Assembly (NCBI GenBank): GCA_026129095.1
Contig: JAHCIT010000006.1
Span: 124,001-188,000 of the forward strand
Length of the DNA stretch: 64,000 nucleotides
Direction of reading: 5' to 3'
Origin: Deltaproteobacteria bacterium
GTDB taxonomy: Bacteria > JAGRBM01 > JAHCIT01
Below, piece by piece: positions 57,501 through 64,000 of this stretch; positions within the stretch are counted from its first letter, which is position 1, and every line of letters starts with the position of its first letter. The translations under genes and the position numbers were made by a program. Under the pieces are notes generated by a model. It saw only the letters and a program-made list of their open reading frames with translations. It did no database searches and was not told where the DNA came from.

Positions 57501-58729
57501 TCGACCTTTCCCTCGACAATGCCAGCCGCGCACAGCTCACCATGCTGAAATGGCTGGGGGAAAAGTATCTCCGGCCCCTAGGGATAGAGGCGGACCGGCT
57601 GGAGCGTCCCATTCCACCGGACCATGAGTTCTTCCTGAAAGTGCTCGAGATGGGCCTGGGTGGACGCGGGCTGAATGATGAGGAGGACAACGGGAAAAAG
57701 AGCCGCGATCCAGACAAGCCTTCCTCGGGCGCCCGGCGGGGAGTAATTTTCGCTGAGGAAGCTTCCTACTGGGATCGTGGCTCTGCCGTTGCCTTGCCGG
57801 GACCGGGTCTTGGTGGCGCACCCATTCACCACATGGGAACGCCCGAGCAAAAGGAGCGGTTCCTGGGGCCATTCCGCCAGAAAGACCGCCCTCGCTGGGG
57901 TGCTTTTGGAATGACCGAGGCAGGTGCGGGCTCGGATGTGGCCGGCATACGCACGACGGCGGTGAAAGACGGAGATCACTATGTCCTGAACGGGTCGAAG
58001 ACCTTCATATCCAACTCGCAGCGGGCTGAATGGGTTGTGGTTTTCGCTACGGTGGACCCGTCGAAGGGACGCGATGCTCACCGCGCCTTTGTTGTTGAAA
58101 AGGGAACGCCGGGATTTTCCATCACACGCGTGGAAAAGAAGATCGGCCTGCGGGCCTATGAAACCTGCAGCTTCACGCTGGACAACTGCCGCATCCCGGT
58201 GGCGAACTTGCTGGGTGGCGAGGCGTTCTACGAAGGCCGGGCAGGATTCAAGGGTGCCATGAAATCATTCGATTCCACCCGCCCCATTGTCGCCGTTATG
58301 TCGGTCGGCATCGCCCGTGCAGCGTGGGAACATGCCCGCGATTTCATCCGGCAGAACTACGTTACAGATCGCCCAGTTCCCCGCTATCAGCGAATTCTTG
58401 AGCGGCTGGCGCTCATGCGGATGAAAATAGACCATGCCCGGCTTCTCTGCTGGCGTGCCGCCTGGCTCGCTGACCACAAGAAACCCAATACGCTGGAAGC
58501 CTCCATCGCAAAGGCCTACGCGCCGCCGGTAGCACTCGAAGCAACCCGTCTTGGCCTGGAGATAATGGCCGACGCCGGTATCACTGGCGATGCGTATCTC
58601 GACAAGCTGTACCGCGATGTGAAGGTACTCGACATCGTCGAAGGCACCCAGCAGATCCAGAGAATCGTGATCGCGAGACGGATCGTGGATTATCCCGGCG
58701 TGTCCGGAGAACCAGCCGACAAGGAGTAA
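57497..58729 (+). CDS. Acyl-CoA dehydrogenase, catalytic subunit
   Basis: A 410-residue acyl-CoA dehydrogenase. GAFGMTEAGAGSDVAGIRTTA, LNGSKTFISN and the base-containing VEGTQQIQRIVIARR are intact. A charged insert (DEEDNGKKSRDPDKPSSG) sits where the minus-strand paralogue also has one. The frame is open upstream into the previous gene; the ATG at 57497 overlaps that stop by 4 bp and is preferred. It is likely the active partner of the preceding ACAD. It follows the paralogue of the 50174 enzyme in sequence, so one duplication served both operons. Confidence 0.9.
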   Translation: MIDLSLDNASRAQLTMLKWLGEKYLRPLGIEADRLERPIPPDHEFFLKVLEMGLGGRGLNDEEDNGKKSRDPDKPSSGARRGVIFAEEASYWDRGSAVALPGPGLGGAPIHHMGTPEQKERFLGPFRQKDRPRWGAFGMTEAGAGSDVAGIRTTAVKDGDHYVLNGSKTFISNSQRAEWVVVFATVDPSKGRDAHRAFVVEKGTPGFSITRVEKKIGLRAYETCSFTLDNCRIPVANLLGGEAFYEGRAGFKGAMKSFDSTRPIVAVMSVGIARAAWEHARDFIRQNYVTDRPVPRYQRILERLALMRMKIDHARLLCWRAAWLADHKKPNTLEASIAKAYAPPVALEATRLGLEIMADAGITGDAYLDKLYRDVKVLDIVEGTQQIQRIVIARRIVDYPGVSGEPADKE

Positions 58730-58736
58730 CATTTCC

Positions 58737-59861
58737 ATGCCCGAAAAAGGCCGCGCCGCCATATTCCGTGAAGCCCAGAAACCGATGGAGATCCGGGAGT
58801 TCGACGCTCCGGAACCCAAGGAAGGCGAGCTGCTCGTCCGGAATCTTGTCGCCAATATCTGCGGGTCCGATCTCCACATCTGGCTCGGCCATACACCCAT
58901 TGGTACCCAGCTCAAGATGGACATGGTACTGGGACACGAGATGGTGAGCCGGGTCGTGAAATCCGGGAAAGGCCGGAGCCGGGACGCATTGGGCCGGTCC
59001 CTCAAGGAAGGCGACCGGGTGGTATTCGCCTATTACAAGCCTTGCGGTCACTGCTATGCCTGTCTGGATGGCGCCTTTCACACCTGCGAGATATCCCTCA
59101 ACACTGTCTTCATGCCAGTGAGCCCCCAGAACGCCTTCGTAGGCGGTTATGCAGACTACTACCTCATCTCGCCCAAGCAGGTGGTCCTGAAGGTACCCGA
59201 CGAACTCGGCGACGATGAGGTGGCCGGCGTCAACTGCGCCTTGAGCCAGGTGATCCACGGACTTCTGGACGCCGATTTGAGGTTTGGCGAAACGGTAGTC
59301 ATCCAGGGTGCCGGCGGGCTTGGCCAGTATGCCACCGCCGTCGCCCGTGAGATGGGAGCTTCCCGGGTTATCGTGATAGACGGCATCGACAGCCGGATAG
59401 ACATGGCGAAAAAGATGGGGGCCGACGCGATTATTGATATCCGGCAGTTCCCGGACGGACAGGCCCGCGTCAAGGAGATCAAGAAGCTCACCGATAACTG
59501 GGGTGCCGATCTCGTGGTCGAAGTGGTTGGAATACCGGATGTCATGCCCGAAGGCGTCCGCATGATGGGCCGCCGGGGACGCTACCTGACGATGGGAAAC
59601 GTGATGCCGCGGGCCTCCTACAAGGAAGACCCATCAATCCTGGTAGGCGGCAACCGCTCGATCCTGGGCCGCTCGCTCTATCCCGCCTCGGTGCTCCGTA
59701 AGGCGCTCGATTTCCTCGTCCGGGCAAAAAACCGGTATCCGTTCTCGACAGTGCCGGTCCATTACCCGCTGGAAAAGATCAACGATGCGTTTTCCGACGC
59801 TGAAACGTTCGGCAAGAGCCACAAGGACATTACTCGCGCCGCCATCAAGCTGGCTGCCTGA
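58737..59861 (+). CDS. Zinc-dependent alcohol dehydrogenase family protein
   Basis: A 374-residue medium-chain dehydrogenase/reductase. NICGSDLHIW contains the catalytic zinc Cys, VLGHEMVSRV the His/Glu, and KPCGHCYACLDGAFHTC the four structural-zinc Cys. GAGGLGQYATAVAREMGA binds NAD(P). It would interconvert an alcohol and an aldehyde or ketone. The ATG at 58737 lies 7 bp after the ACAD stop with AAGGAG upstream. Next to the aldehyde dehydrogenase gene, which suggests the two act on the same aldehyde. Confidence 0.88.
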   Translation: MPEKGRAAIFREAQKPMEIREFDAPEPKEGELLVRNLVANICGSDLHIWLGHTPIGTQLKMDMVLGHEMVSRVVKSGKGRSRDALGRSLKEGDRVVFAYYKPCGHCYACLDGAFHTCEISLNTVFMPVSPQNAFVGGYADYYLISPKQVVLKVPDELGDDEVAGVNCALSQVIHGLLDADLRFGETVVIQGAGGLGQYATAVAREMGASRVIVIDGIDSRIDMAKKMGADAIIDIRQFPDGQARVKEIKKLTDNWGADLVVEVVGIPDVMPEGVRMMGRRGRYLTMGNVMPRASYKEDPSILVGGNRSILGRSLYPASVLRKALDFLVRAKNRYPFSTVPVHYPLEKINDAFSDAETFGKSHKDITRAAIKLAA

Positions 59862-59871
59862 AAGGACAGAA

Positions 59872-61344
59872 ATGCCGCTCGATCACGCTGCCGCCATCCA
59901 GGAACTGGACGCTACACGTCCCGGCCGCCTTTATATCAATGGGGAGTGGAGAGACGCCAGCGACGGCCTTGCGGTCACCGACCCGGCCACCGGAAAACTA
60001 TTTGGCCAGATAGGCCAGGCATCACCCGAAAACGTGTCCGATGCCGTAGCCGCCGCCCGCGAGGCGTACTGCGGCAGCTGGCGCAAGCTTTCACCGGGAA
60101 AACGCCGTGAAGCGATTCTCAGGCTGGCTGCTCTCACCGAACAGCACGCTGCCGAACTAAACAGACTACTCACGCTGGAAATGGGCGTACCGGCCCAGAT
60201 CACGTCCCGGCTGGGAGCCATCTCGCTACAGAAAAACCTCGAGTATTTCGCCGGGTGGATGGACAAGATCTATGGCGAAGTGATCCCGGTTCCGGGAGCG
60301 TTCGATTATGCGGTCCGGGAACCCATCGGTGTCGTCGGGGCAATCATTCCCTGGAACACGCCGCTCCTGTTCGTCGGCAGCAAGCTTGGGCCGGCTCTGG
60401 CAACCGGGAACACTGTGGTACTCAAACCCAGTGAACTGGCCTCACTCGCCATACTCCGCTGGGCAGAAAAATGCCTTGCCGAGTCGGGTATTCCGCCCGG
60501 CGTCGTGAATATCGTTACCGGTGACGGACGTACTGGTTCCGCCCTGGCAGGTCATCCTGGCATCGACAAACTCTCTTTCACCGGCTCGGTGGACACCGGC
60601 CGGAAGGTGGCCGAACTGGCTGGCAGAAACCTCACCAAGGTGCACATGGAACTCGGCGGCAAGTCACCCACGATCATTTTCAAGGACGCCAACCTTACCA
60701 AGGCGACCATGCAGACCTCTTTCGGCATTTTCGGGCTGTCCGGCCAGACATGTGCCGCCTGCAGCCGGGTATATGTGGAAGATCCGGTCTATGAGCAGAT
60801 GGTGGGCAACATCGCCTCATTCTCGAAGGGGCTGGCACCAGGCGACCCACTAAAAAAGTCCACCATCCTGGGCCCGCTTGCCGCCGAGCGGCAGCTCCAG
60901 CGCGTTCAGGCCTACATTGAGGCAGGGAAAAAAGATGCACGGCTCGTTGCCGGCGGCGAGCGGCTCGGCGGAGATCTTTCAGAAGGATTTTTCCTCGGAC
61001 CGACAGTATTCGCCGATGTGAAATCCGATTCAGTGATTTCCCGGGAGGAGATATTCGGACCGGTAGTGGCGGTAACTCCGTTCAAGAAGACGGACGAAGC
61101 CATCGAACTGGCCAACGGGACCGAATACGGTCTCGCTGCCGGAATCTGGACGGAAAACATCACGACAGCGCTCAAGACATCGCAGGCGATCGATGCTGGT
61201 GTCATCTGGATCAACAGCTACGGAAGCCTTCCGGCTGCTGCGCCATTCGGAGGCATGAAAAAATCCGGTTACGGCCGCGACGGCGGTCGTGATGCATTGC
61301 TGGAATACACCCAGGTCAAGAACGTCTTTGTCGATCTGGCCTGA
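59872..61344 (+). CDS. Aldehyde dehydrogenase
   Basis: A 490-residue NAD(P)-dependent aldehyde dehydrogenase. Catalytic Glu is in MELGGKSPTIIF and catalytic Cys in FGLSGQTCAACSRVYVE; the cofactor segment is IPWNTPLLF and GFTGSVDTG-like (KLSFTGSVDTGRK). The frame is open upstream; the ATG at 59872 with AAAGGA upstream gives normal length. It sits 10 bp after the ADH and 23 bp before the flavin oxidoreductase. It would oxidise the aldehyde released by the aldolase, lyase or ADH step to an acid or, with CoA, thioester. Confidence 0.93.
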   Translation: MPLDHAAAIQELDATRPGRLYINGEWRDASDGLAVTDPATGKLFGQIGQASPENVSDAVAAAREAYCGSWRKLSPGKRREAILRLAALTEQHAAELNRLLTLEMGVPAQITSRLGAISLQKNLEYFAGWMDKIYGEVIPVPGAFDYAVREPIGVVGAIIPWNTPLLFVGSKLGPALATGNTVVLKPSELASLAILRWAEKCLAESGIPPGVVNIVTGDGRTGSALAGHPGIDKLSFTGSVDTGRKVAELAGRNLTKVHMELGGKSPTIIFKDANLTKATMQTSFGIFGLSGQTCAACSRVYVEDPVYEQMVGNIASFSKGLAPGDPLKKSTILGPLAAERQLQRVQAYIEAGKKDARLVAGGERLGGDLSEGFFLGPTVFADVKSDSVISREEIFGPVVAVTPFKKTDEAIELANGTEYGLAAGIWTENITTALKTSQAIDAGVIWINSYGSLPAAAPFGGMKKSGYGRDGGRDALLEYTQVKNVFVDLA

Positions 61345-61367
61345 GAACCAAGGGAGGGAATGAAACC

Positions 61368-62411
61368 ATGAAAAGCGGAATGTTCTATCTGTTCGAAACC
61401 CTGGGAAAGAAAAGCGTCACGGATCTCTACCATCAGGCACTGAGCGAATGCTGCTATGGCGAGGAACTGGGCTTCACGGGCGCACATCCCGCCGAGCACC
61501 ATTTCTCGACCCATTACGGGATCATGCCGCGAGTCGAACTGTTCCTGGCGGCGCTTTCCACCCGGACGACAAGGCTCCGTCTCATCCCCAGCGTCATTGT
61601 GGCAGCGCTCTCCGATCCTGTCCGGCTTGCCGAAGATTCCGCCATGCTGGACATCCTCAGCAACGGGAGGTTCACCTACTCCATCGGCGCGGGTTACCGG
61701 AAATACGAATTCGCCAAGCTGGGTGTGGACGTGGAGGAAAACAGGTCACGTCTCCGCGAAGCCGCCGAGATCGCTGAACTCGCCTGGAAACAGGAGAAGT
61801 TCTCTTACAAGGGTCACCACCACCAGATCGAGGATCTGCAGATCGTCCCCAAGCCCGAACGGAAAGACGGCTCGGTCCCTGAAATCTGGATCAATACCGG
61901 CACTCCGGACCAACTCGTCTGGGCGGCACAGCGGGGTTATGTGGTCCTGCCAACGGCGGGGTTTTCGGTCGCCTCGTTCAAAAAGGACCGCGATACCTAT
62001 GTCGCCGAATCGAAACAGGCGGGGCACAACCCGGCAAAAATAGAGGCCCCGTTCTTCAAGTGGATCTATGTGGGGGAGACCGACCAGAAGGCTCAGGAAA
62101 CTGGCCAAAAAGCTTTCCTTGAAACCATTCAGGCGTTCTTTGTCGGTGGGGAAAGGCTCATTGCCCAGCTCACCAAGCGTATCCAGCTTCCGCCCGAAAT
62201 GATGGGGGATCCGAACAAGTTGCTTCTGTCGCCGGATCTGGGCGCTTTCGTTTGCGGGTCGCCAGAAACGGTCGCCAGGCAGTTGCGTTCCTTCAGGGAT
62301 GCGGGGGCAACCTACTTCATCGGTGGATTCAATATCGGTGCGCTGCCCACCGAGAAAGTGCGGCGTTCCATGGAACTGTATGCTAAGGAGGTCGCACCAG
62401 CGCTGGCATAG
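61368..62411 (+). CDS. LLM-class flavin-dependent oxidoreductase (luciferase-like)
   Basis: A 347-residue member of the bacterial luciferase/F420-dependent oxidoreductase superfamily, with TIM-barrel strands such as RLIPSVIVAALSDPVRLAED and RFTYSIGAGYRKYEFAKLGVD. It would be an FMN- or F420-dependent monooxygenase or dehydrogenase; the cofactor cannot be decided by eye. The ATG at 61368 has GGGAGGGAA upstream. It is the last metabolic gene of the plus operon, followed 32 bp later by the MarR gene. Such enzymes are common in aerobic catabolism of alkanes, sulfonates and terpenoids. Confidence 0.87.
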   Translation: MKSGMFYLFETLGKKSVTDLYHQALSECCYGEELGFTGAHPAEHHFSTHYGIMPRVELFLAALSTRTTRLRLIPSVIVAALSDPVRLAEDSAMLDILSNGRFTYSIGAGYRKYEFAKLGVDVEENRSRLREAAEIAELAWKQEKFSYKGHHHQIEDLQIVPKPERKDGSVPEIWINTGTPDQLVWAAQRGYVVLPTAGFSVASFKKDRDTYVAESKQAGHNPAKIEAPFFKWIYVGETDQKAQETGQKAFLETIQAFFVGGERLIAQLTKRIQLPPEMMGDPNKLLLSPDLGAFVCGSPETVARQLRSFRDAGATYFIGGFNIGALPTEKVRRSMELYAKEVAPALA

Positions 62412-62443
62412 TTACCCCAGCCCGATGCCAGGATTTGAACCCG

Positions 62444-62965
62444 ATGGCCAATAGCCCAGACAGCACCACGCCGCGAAGCCGCTCCGAGACCGAGGAAGCT
62501 CTGGTTGACGGGGTTATTCGCATCGTCGCCGAAGTCCGCAAGCGTGCCGACCGGATGGGCCGGGAACACGGCGCAACGATGCTCCAGATACAGGCGGTCA
62601 AGATCCTGCACGAAAAGGGGTCAATCACCATTTCCGAGCTTGCACAGGAACTTCACCTGAACCAGAGCACCGTGAGCAGTCTCGTTGACCGCATGGAGGC
62701 GAACGGGCTGGTCCGACGGCTCACAGCCAACGACGACCGCCGCAAGGTCAAGCTGCGGATTACGGAAAAGGCGGACGACCTGGCCATGACCACACCGGTA
62801 TCGCCGATCGACATGTTCCGTCAGATCCTCAAGCCGTTAACCGGCGACGAGATGGCCCATCTTTCACGGATGCTCGCCAAGATCGAAAAAGCCTTCTTCG
62901 AAAGCGTCGAGGCAATCGACCGGGAAAAACCGGCCAGGCAGAAGAAACAGTCCGCAGGGGGCTGA
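62444..62965 (+). CDS. MarR-family transcriptional regulator
   Basis: A 173-residue winged-helix regulator. Helix-turn-helix segment ITISELAQELHLNQSTVSSLVDRMEANGLV and the wing TANDDRRKVKLRITEKA are clear. The N-terminus is rich in Ser/Thr/Arg. An in-frame TTG at 62435 is possible, but the ATG at 62444 has AGGA upstream at proper distance. As the last gene of the plus operon it is the probable regulator of the pathway; the AT palindrome in the divergent region is a candidate site. MarR proteins usually release DNA on binding a small aromatic or CoA-linked ligand. Confidence 0.9.
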   Translation: MANSPDSTTPRSRSETEEALVDGVIRIVAEVRKRADRMGREHGATMLQIQAVKILHEKGSITISELAQELHLNQSTVSSLVDRMEANGLVRRLTANDDRRKVKLRITEKADDLAMTTPVSPIDMFRQILKPLTGDEMAHLSRMLAKIEKAFFESVEAIDREKPARQKKQSAGG

Positions 62966-62969
62966 ACTT

Positions 62970-64000
62970 CTAGATCGATATCGCGCCCTTGCGGAAATCG
63001 CTGCCGCCAATCTTGACGTTGACCAGCGCCGGCCTGGGACTCTCGAAAGCGCGTTTCAGTGCCGGATGGATCTGGTCCGGAGCTTCCACCCACTCCCCGT
63101 GACAGCCCAGCCCCTCGGCAACCTTGTCGTAGCGCGTGTAGTCGAGTGTCGTCGCAAACAGCCGGTCCTTCCCGTACAAATCGCGCTGCCCCCGGAGTAT
63201 CTGCGTCCAAGCAGCATCGTTGCCAATCACGCCGACAATCTTGATTCCCTGCCGTGCCATTGATTCGAACTCGAACCCGTTAAGGCCGAAACTCCCATCT
63301 CCGTACACAATGATGACGTCATGGTCCGGGCGGGCGAGCTTGGCTGCGATGGCATAGCCGGGACCAACGCCAAGTGTCCCAAGGGGGCCGGGATCCATCC
63401 AGTGCCCGGCACCCCGCACTTTCAGCGTATAGGCCGCCGTCGCCACGAAATCGCCGCCGTCTCCAACAACAATTGTCTTGTCGCCGATAAAGCGGTTCAG
63501 CTCGTGACACACCCGGAGCGGGTTGATCGGATTATCATTGGAAGTGAGTTCCGCCTCCATCTTGGCAAGATGTGCCGCCTCGATGGAGCGCATCGATTCC
63601 AGCCACTTGGCTACATCCGTCCGCTGGCGGCCTTTCAGCGCCTTCGCCAGTGCATCCAGCACCCAGCCGGTATCGCCGACAATCCCCACTTCAACGCCCC
63701 GGTTGTGGCCAATGATTCCCCCGTCGAGGTCGACCTGAATCAGCTTGGCGTTCTTGTTGAACGTTCCATCGCGGCCATAGTTGAGCCGGAAGTCGAGCGG
63801 CGTCCCAAAAATCAGGATGACATCGGCCTGTTTGAGCGCGTCCTTGCGCGACCGGGAGAAAAACGACGGATGATCCGGACCGAGCGCGCCCCGCGCCATG
63901 CCGTTCAGGAAGCACGGGACGCGGAGCACATCCAGAAACTCGTCCAGCGCCTCGCGCCTGTCAGACCAGTACCATTGGGAACCGACGATCACCATCGGTT
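62970..64000 (-). CDS. ThDP-dependent enzyme, 2-hydroxyacyl-CoA-lyase/acetolactate-synthase-like (5' end outside window)
   Basis: About 343 codons are visible; the frame is open at the right edge, so the N-terminal ThDP pyrimidine domain lies beyond the window. The visible part has the central domain (VPCFLNGMARGALGPDHP, FGTPLDFRLNYGRDG) and the ThDP-diphosphate domain with YGDGSFGLNGFEFES and GNDAAW. The WMDPGPLGTLGVGPGYAIAAK block resembles 2-hydroxyacyl-CoA lyase and oxalyl-CoA decarboxylase more than acetolactate synthase. HACL cleaves 2-hydroxyacyl-CoA into formyl-CoA and an aldehyde. It converges with the MarR gene (4 bp apart) and may belong to the same pathway. Confidence 0.85.
   Translation of the reverse strand, partial: PMVIVGSQWYWSDRREALDEFLDVLRVPCFLNGMARGALGPDHPSFFSRSRKDALKQADVILIFGTPLDFRLNYGRDGTFNKNAKLIQVDLDGGIIGHNRGVEVGIVGDTGWVLDALAKALKGRQRTDVAKWLESMRSIEAAHLAKMEAELTSNDNPINPLRVCHELNRFIGDKTIVVGDGGDFVATAAYTLKVRGAGHWMDPGPLGTLGVGPGYAIAAKLARPDHDVIIVYGDGSFGLNGFEFESMARQGIKIVGVIGNDAAWTQILRGQRDLYGKDRLFATTLDYTRYDKVAEGLGCHGEWVEAPDQIHPALKRAFESPRPALVNVKIGGSDFRKGAISI

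Overview
The window is GC-rich, densely packed bacterial chromosome from a diderm (Gram-negative type) organism. An Mla/MCE envelope lipid transport set, at least five predicted lipoproteins with lipoboxes, and periplasmic HtrA and FKBP quality-control proteins all point to two membranes. Receiver-PATAN-J-TPR proteins, a nucleotide-transporter/HEAT/cNMP fusion, BtrH-like proteins and a large set of acyl-CoA enzymes with a luciferase-like flavin oxidoreductase recall deltaproteobacterial-grade lineages (Desulfobacterota, Myxococcota, Binatota and relatives). There is no rRNA or other phylogenetic marker, so this placement is only an inference. I see no transposase, integrase, CRISPR array or prophage gene.

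Layout, left half (1-48.4 kb), mostly housekeeping and envelope genes. The 3' end of a DUF58 gene, a Dph6-like PP-loop protein, dxr and a Cys-rich small protein run on the plus strand (1-2951). They face an alr-mlaE-mlaF-mlaD operon on the minus strand (2970-7417). A receiver/PATAN/J/TPR protein (7541-9664) precedes a sugar-transfer operon: a GT2 dolichyl-P-glucose-synthase-like enzyme, a methyltransferase fused to a polytopic membrane protein, and a paralogous membrane protein (9701-15088). Lon, HtrA and a zinc phospholipase C follow on the minus strand (15102-20333). Next come a TPR-like small gene with aroQ, a PAS-GGDEF-EAL protein, plsC, an SDR, a divergent transketolase, a double FKBP, an HSDL2-like SDR, a peroxiredoxin-like protein, the NTT-HEAT-cNMP fusion and a GGDEF protein. 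A minus-strand operon then carries a BtrH-like transferase, two MacB-type permeases and two small membrane proteins (35327-39652). After tRNA-Ala come an ABHD18-like hydrolase, an SRPBCC lipoprotein, a response regulator, a TPR lipoprotein, a CrtC-like protein, a lipoprotein form of L-isoaspartyl methyltransferase, a lipoprotein esterase and a histone H1-like protein.

A stretch of roughly 950 bp (46604-47563) has no convincing protein gene. It holds two clusters of three 10-bp repeats, a 14-bp tandem duplication, an AT palindrome and a CRP-like site. It is followed by a pseudopilin-like gene and a tRNA-Val/tRNA-Asp pair with a terminator.

Right half (48.5-64 kb): two divergent catabolic operons meet at a very AT-rich control region (53054-53296). 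The minus arm encodes an SCP2-type thiolase fold, a DUF35 partner, an acyl-CoA dehydrogenase, a PECR-like reductase and a double-hotdog MaoC. The plus arm encodes an acyl-CoA ligase, an alpha/beta hydrolase, a crotonase, a pair of acyl-CoA dehydrogenases (one lacking the catalytic Glu), a zinc alcohol dehydrogenase, an aldehyde dehydrogenase, an LLM flavin oxidoreductase and a MarR regulator. A convergent ThDP-dependent, 2-hydroxyacyl-CoA-lyase-like gene runs off the window. The thiolase lacks the usual nucleophilic Cys, as the steroid side-chain retro-aldolase Ltp2 does. A retro-aldol CoA pathway yielding an aldehyde that the ADH/ALDH process is therefore my leading hypothesis for an undescribed system here. 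The substrate cannot be read from sequence.
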